Source: Colletes latitarsis (lineage: Eukaryota > Arthropoda > Insecta > Hymenoptera > Colletidae). From it: a stretch of 64,000 nucleotides of DNA. A model generated the notes under the pieces. It ran no database searches, had not been told where the DNA came from, and saw only the letters and a list, made by a program, of their open reading frames with translations. The translations under genes and the position numbers were made by a program. Shown piece after piece: positions 60,125 through 64,000 of this stretch (its first letter is position 1; the number at the start of each line of letters is the position of its first letter). The DNA is taken from NCBI RefSeq assembly GCF_051014445.1, contig NC_135136.1, forward strand, positions 19,052,001 through 19,116,000, in the 5' to 3' direction.

Positions 60125-61046
60125 GTGTTGGCCAGATCCTGGGCTTTTTCTGGTTTGGACCACGTTGTAATGTGGTACCACACTGAAGCGGTCAATAGAA
60201 TCTGGTTCCGAAAGGTATTCTGGAGGATAACGCAGGTTACGTCTTGGTTAGTTCTGGTATTTGCAACCATCTGGCTCATACTTTCGCGATTTCGTATACT
60301 TGTTTGCCAGATCCTGGCCTTTTCCTGGCTTGGACCACGTAGTAATGTGGTATCACACTGAAACAGTCAATTAAACCTGGTTGCGATTAATATTTTAGAG
60401 GATAACGCCGGTTATGTCTCGGTTAGGTCTGGGATTTGCCCTCATCTGGCTCATACTTTCGCATTTCTCGCATACGTGTTGGCCAGATCCTGGGCTTTTT
60501 CTGGTTTGGACCACGTATTAATGTGGTATCACACTGAAACAGTCAATTAAACCTGGTTGCGATTAATATTTTAGAGGATAACGCCGGTTATGTCTCGGGT
60601 AGGTCTGGGATTTGCCGTCACCTAGCTCGTATTTTCGCATTTTTCGCATACTTGTTGGCCAGATCCTGGCCTTTTTCTGGCTTGGACCACGTTGTAATGT
60701 GGTACCACACTGAAACAGTCAATTAAACCTGGTTGCGATTAATATTTTAGAGGATAACGCCGGTTATGTCTCGGTTAGGTCTGGGATTTGCCATCATCTG
60801 GCTCGTACTTTCGCATTTTTCGCATACTTGTTGGCCAGATACTGGGCTTTTTCTGGTTTGGACCACGTTGTAATGTGGTACCACACTGAAGCGGTCAATA
60901 GAATCTGGTTCCGAAAGGTATTCTGGAGGATAACGCAGGTTACGTCTTGGTTAGTTCTGGTATTTGCAATCATCTGGCTCATACTTTCGCGTTTTTCGCA
61001 TACTTGTTGGCCAGATCCTGGGCTTTTTCTGGTTTGGATCCCGTAG
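60125..61046 (+). repeat. Monomer variant with GAAAGGTATTC repeated four units apart
   Basis: The variants GGTTTGGACCACGTTG, CACTGAAGCGGTC, AATAGAATCTGG, CCGAAAGGTATTC and ACGTCTTGGTTAG occur together near 60,150-60,260 and near 60,855-60,960, 703 bp apart, four units less one base. A closely related monomer (AAGCCGTC, GGTATTCCGG) lies near 57,900. The spread of one rare monomer over 3 kb shows local exchange without a clean higher-order unit. Confidence 0.65.
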
Positions 61047-64000
61047 TAATGAAGTTCCACACCGAAACAGTCAATTAAACCTGGTTGCGATTAATATTTT
61101 AGAGGATAACGCCGGTTATGTCTCGGGTAGTTCTGGGATTTGCCGTTATCTGGCCCGTATTTTCGCATTTTTCGCGTACTTGTTGGCAAGATCCTGGGCT
61201 TTCTTTGGTTTGGATCACGTAGTAATGTGGTACCACACTGAAACAGTCAATTAAACCTGGTTGCGATTAATATTTTAGAGGATAACGCCGGTTATGTCTC
61301 GGTTAGGTCTGGGATTTGCCATCATCTGGCTCGTACTTTCGCATTTTTCGCATACTTGTTGGCCAGATCCTGGCCTTTTTTTAGTTTGGATCCCGTAGTA
61401 ATGCGGATCCACAACGAAACAGACAATTAAACCTGGTTGCGATTAATATTTTAGAGGATAACGCCCGTTATGTCTGGGTTAGGTCTGGGATTTGCCCACG
61501 TCTGGCTCGTACTTTCGCATTTTTCGCATACTTGTTGGCCAGATACTGGGCTTTCTCTGGTTTGGATCACGTAGTAATGTGGTACCACACTGAAACAGTC
61601 AATAAAAGCTGGTTCCGATTAGTACTTTAGAGGATAACGCTGGTTATGTCTGGGTTAGTTCTGGTATTTGCAATTATCTGGCTCATACTATCGCGTTTTT
61701 CGCATACTTCTTGGCCAGATCCAGGGTTTTTTCTGGTTTGGATCCCGTAGTAATGTGGTTCCACACCGAAACAGTCAATTAAACCTGGTTGGGATGAATA
61801 TTTTAGGGGATAACGCCGGTTATGTCTGGGTTAGGTCTGGTATTTGCCCTCATCTGGCTCGTATTTTCGCATTTTTCGCATACTTGTTGGCCAGATCCTG
61901 GCCTTTTTCTGGTTTGGATCACGTTGTAATGTGGTACCACTCTGAAACGGTGAATAAAAGCTGGTGGCGATTAATATTTTCGAGGATAACGCTGGTTATG
62001 TCTGGGTTAGTTCTGGTACTTGCAATCATCTGGCTCATACTTTTGCAATTTTCTCGTACTTGTTGGCCATATCTTGGGTTTTCTGTGGCTTGGATCCCGT
62101 CGAAATCTGGTTCCACACCGAAGCAGTCATTCAAACCTGGTTGCGATGAATATTTTGGAGGATAACGCTGGTTATGTTTGGGTTAGTTCTGGTATTTGCA
62201 ATCATCTGACTCGTACTTTCGCATTTTTCGCATACTTGTTGGCAAGATTATGGGCTTTTTTTTAGTTTGGATCACATAGTAATGTGGTACCACACTGAAA
62301 CTGTCATTTAAACCTGGTTCCGATTAATATTTTAGAGGATAACGCCGGTAATGTCTGGGTTAGGTCTGGTATTTGCCCTCATCTGGCTCGTAATTTCGCA
62401 TTTTTCGCATATTTGTTGGCCAGATCCTGGCCTTTTTCTGGCTTGGACCACGTAGTAATGTGGTATCATACTGAAACAGTCAATTAAACCTGGTTCCGAT
62501 TAATATTTTAGAGGATAACGCCGGTTATGTCTGGGTTAGGTCTGGTATTTGCCCTCATCTGGCTCGTACTTTCGCATTTTTCGCTTACTTGTTGGCCAGA
62601 TCCTGGCCTTTTTCTGGCTTAGATCACGTAGTAATGAGGTACCACACTGAAACAGTCATTTAAACCTGGTTCCGATTAATATTTTAGAAGATAACGCTGG
62701 TTATATCTGGGTTAGTTCTGGTATTTGCAATCATCTGGCTCATACTTTCGCATTTATCGCATACTTGTTGGCCAGATCCAGGCCTTTTTCTGGCTTGGAC
62801 CACGTAGTAATGAGGTACCACACTGAAACAGCCAATTAAACCTGGTTCCGATTAATATTTTAGAGGATAACGCCGGTTATGTCTGGGTTAGTTCTGTTAT
62901 TTGTAATCATCTGGCTCATTCTTTCGCAATTTTCGCGTACTAGTTGGCCAGATCTTGGGTTTTTTGTGGTTTGGATCCCGTCGTAATGTCGTTCCACACC
63001 GAAGCAGTCAATTAAACCTGGTTGCGATGAATATTTTGGAGGATAACGCTGGTTATGTTTGGGCTGGTTCTGGTATTTGCAATTATCTGGCTCGTACTTT
63101 CGCATTTTTCGCATACTTGTTGGCAAGATCCTGGGCTTTTTTTGGTTTGGATCACGTAGTAATGTGGTACCACACTGAAACAGTCAATAAAAGCTGGTTC
63201 CGAATAGTATTTTAGAGGATAGCGCAGGTTACGTCTGGGTTAGTTCTGGTATTTGCAATCATCTGGCTCATACATTCGCGTTTTTCGCATACATATTTGC
63301 CGGATCCTGGGTTTTTTCTAGTTTGGATCCCGTAGTAATGAAGTTCCAAACCGAAACAGTCAATTAAACCTGGTTGCGATTAATATTTTAGAGGATAACG
63401 CCGGTTATGTCTCGGGTAGGTCTGGGATTTGCCGTCATCTGGCTCGTATTTTCGCATTTCTCGCATACTTGTTGGCCAGATCCTGGCCTTTTCCTGGCTT
63501 GGACCACGTAGTAATGTGGTATCACACTGAAACAGTCAATTAAACCTGGTTGCGATTAATATCTTAGAGGATAACGCCGGTTATGTCTCGGGTAGGTCTG
63601 GGATTTGCCGTCACCTAGCTCGTATTTTCGCATTTTTCGCATACTTGTTGGCCAGATGCTGGCCTTTTGCTGGCTTCGACCACGTAGTAATGTGGTATCA
63701 CACTGAAACAGTCAATAGAATCTAGTTCCGAATAGTATTTTGGAGGATAACGCAGGTTACGTCTGGGTTAGTTCTGGTATTTGCAATCATCTGGCTCATA
63801 CTTTCGCGATTTTCACATACTTGTTGGCCAGATCCTGGGTTTTTTTCTGGTTTGGATCCCGTAGTAATGAAGTTCCACACTGAAAAAGTCAATTAAACCT
63901 GGTTCCGATTAATATTTTAGAGGATAACGCTGGTTATGTCTGGGTTAGTTCTGTTATTTGCAATCATCTGGCTCATACTTTCGCAATTTTCGCGTACTTG

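Larger units (their letters stand above)
1..64000 (+). repeat. Satellite DNA array, ~176-177 bp monomer, fills the window
   Basis: The same unit recurs without interruption from the first to the last base, always in the same orientation. Recognisable landmarks in nearly every unit are CGTAGTAATG, ACTTGTTGGCCAGATC, ATTTTAGAGGATAAC and AAACCTGG. Starts of the GGTA landmark at 1, 177, 354, 531 and 707 show the 176/177-bp period, and 21,048 is the 120th start. From there to 63,870 the distance equals 243 units of 176 bp plus 54 bp, which fits one 56-bp remnant and a few 1-bp changes. No unit is inverted and no foreign sequence interrupts the array. Arrays like this with monomers near one nucleosome length are typical of eukaryotic centromeres and pericentromeres; that location is inferred, not shown. 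The host is not identified. Confidence 0.97.
45039..64000 (+). repeat. Domain C: mixed B-related monomers with 1-bp length changes
   Basis: Monomers are still B-like (AACGCCGGTTATG, CACGTAGTAATG) but more varied. Common types carry AAAGCTGGTTCCGAATAG with ACGCAGGTTACGTC, GCCGTCATCTGGCTCG with TATTTTCGCAT, or CATCTTTGGCATAC. Register drifts by single bases. One base is lost near 45,476, 48,497, 50,467 and 55,621. One is gained near 46,948 (TTGTTTATGG) and near 56,631. The right boundary is not reached; the boundary with B is gradual and the coordinate is approximate. No gene is present. Higher-order structure is listed separately. Confidence 0.88.

Noticed and set aside
21135..63215. Dozens of overlapping plus-strand reading frames of 60-165 codons with nearly the same translation, including 61,668-62,165.
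   Set aside because: They are readings of the satellite. Most start at TTG, not ATG. 176 is not a multiple of 3, so each frame shifts at the next monomer and ends at the same stop-containing segment. Overlapping copies in different frames and losses by single-base changes show no coding constraint.
1..64000. A CRISPR array, because of regular direct repeats.
   Set aside because: The repeat is continuous at 176-177 bp. There are no short repeats separated by unique spacers, and no cas-like gene.
1..64000. Naming the host from the monomer.
   Set aside because: The unit length is similar to centromere satellites of many plants and animals, but the sequence does not match any I can recall with confidence, including the Arabidopsis 178-bp repeat.

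Overview
The whole 64 kb window is one uninterrupted tandem satellite array. It is built head-to-tail from a monomer of about 176-177 bp, and every copy I examined lies in the same orientation. I find no protein-coding gene, RNA gene, transposon, CRISPR array or unique single-copy sequence. Spacing of landmark motifs gives about 119 monomers from 1 to 21,047, then about 243 full monomers plus one 56-bp remnant to the right end, or roughly 362 copies. The array runs off both ends. This structure indicates a eukaryotic chromosome, most likely a centromeric or pericentromeric block. I do not recognise the satellite family and cannot name the host.

Layout. Domain A (1 to about 21,055) has 176-177 bp monomers of about 43% G+C. 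They carry a telomere-like G-rich stretch, and a five-monomer higher-order repeat of about 884 bp recurs intact four times and as two shortened versions. Domain A also holds a 9-monomer tandem duplication (5,430-8,613) and a 22-monomer tandem duplication (8,996-16,601) whose exchange points can be read from hybrid monomers. Domain B (about 21,056-45,038) switches abruptly, but in register, to a 176-bp family that differs from A at about 21 positions plus one 1-bp gap. B is a patchwork of duplicated blocks (8-, 14-, 16- and 26-monomer spacings). It keeps the 176-bp period with no net length change over 92 consecutive monomers, and contains the only register break in the window (26,855-26,910). 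Domain C (about 45,039-64,000) is more mixed, with scattered 1-bp length changes and an 881-bp pentamer that was triplicated at 51,001-53,643.

How it works together: nothing here encodes a product that I can support. The open reading frames are by-products of a stop-poor repeat. The features worth attention are architectural: a two-layer G-quadruplex-like motif in A monomers, two short perfect dyads in B monomers, a widely shared segment ACTTGTTGGCCAGATC, and a readable record of unequal exchange. All identities and counts come from reading by eye and from coordinate arithmetic; no alignment was run.
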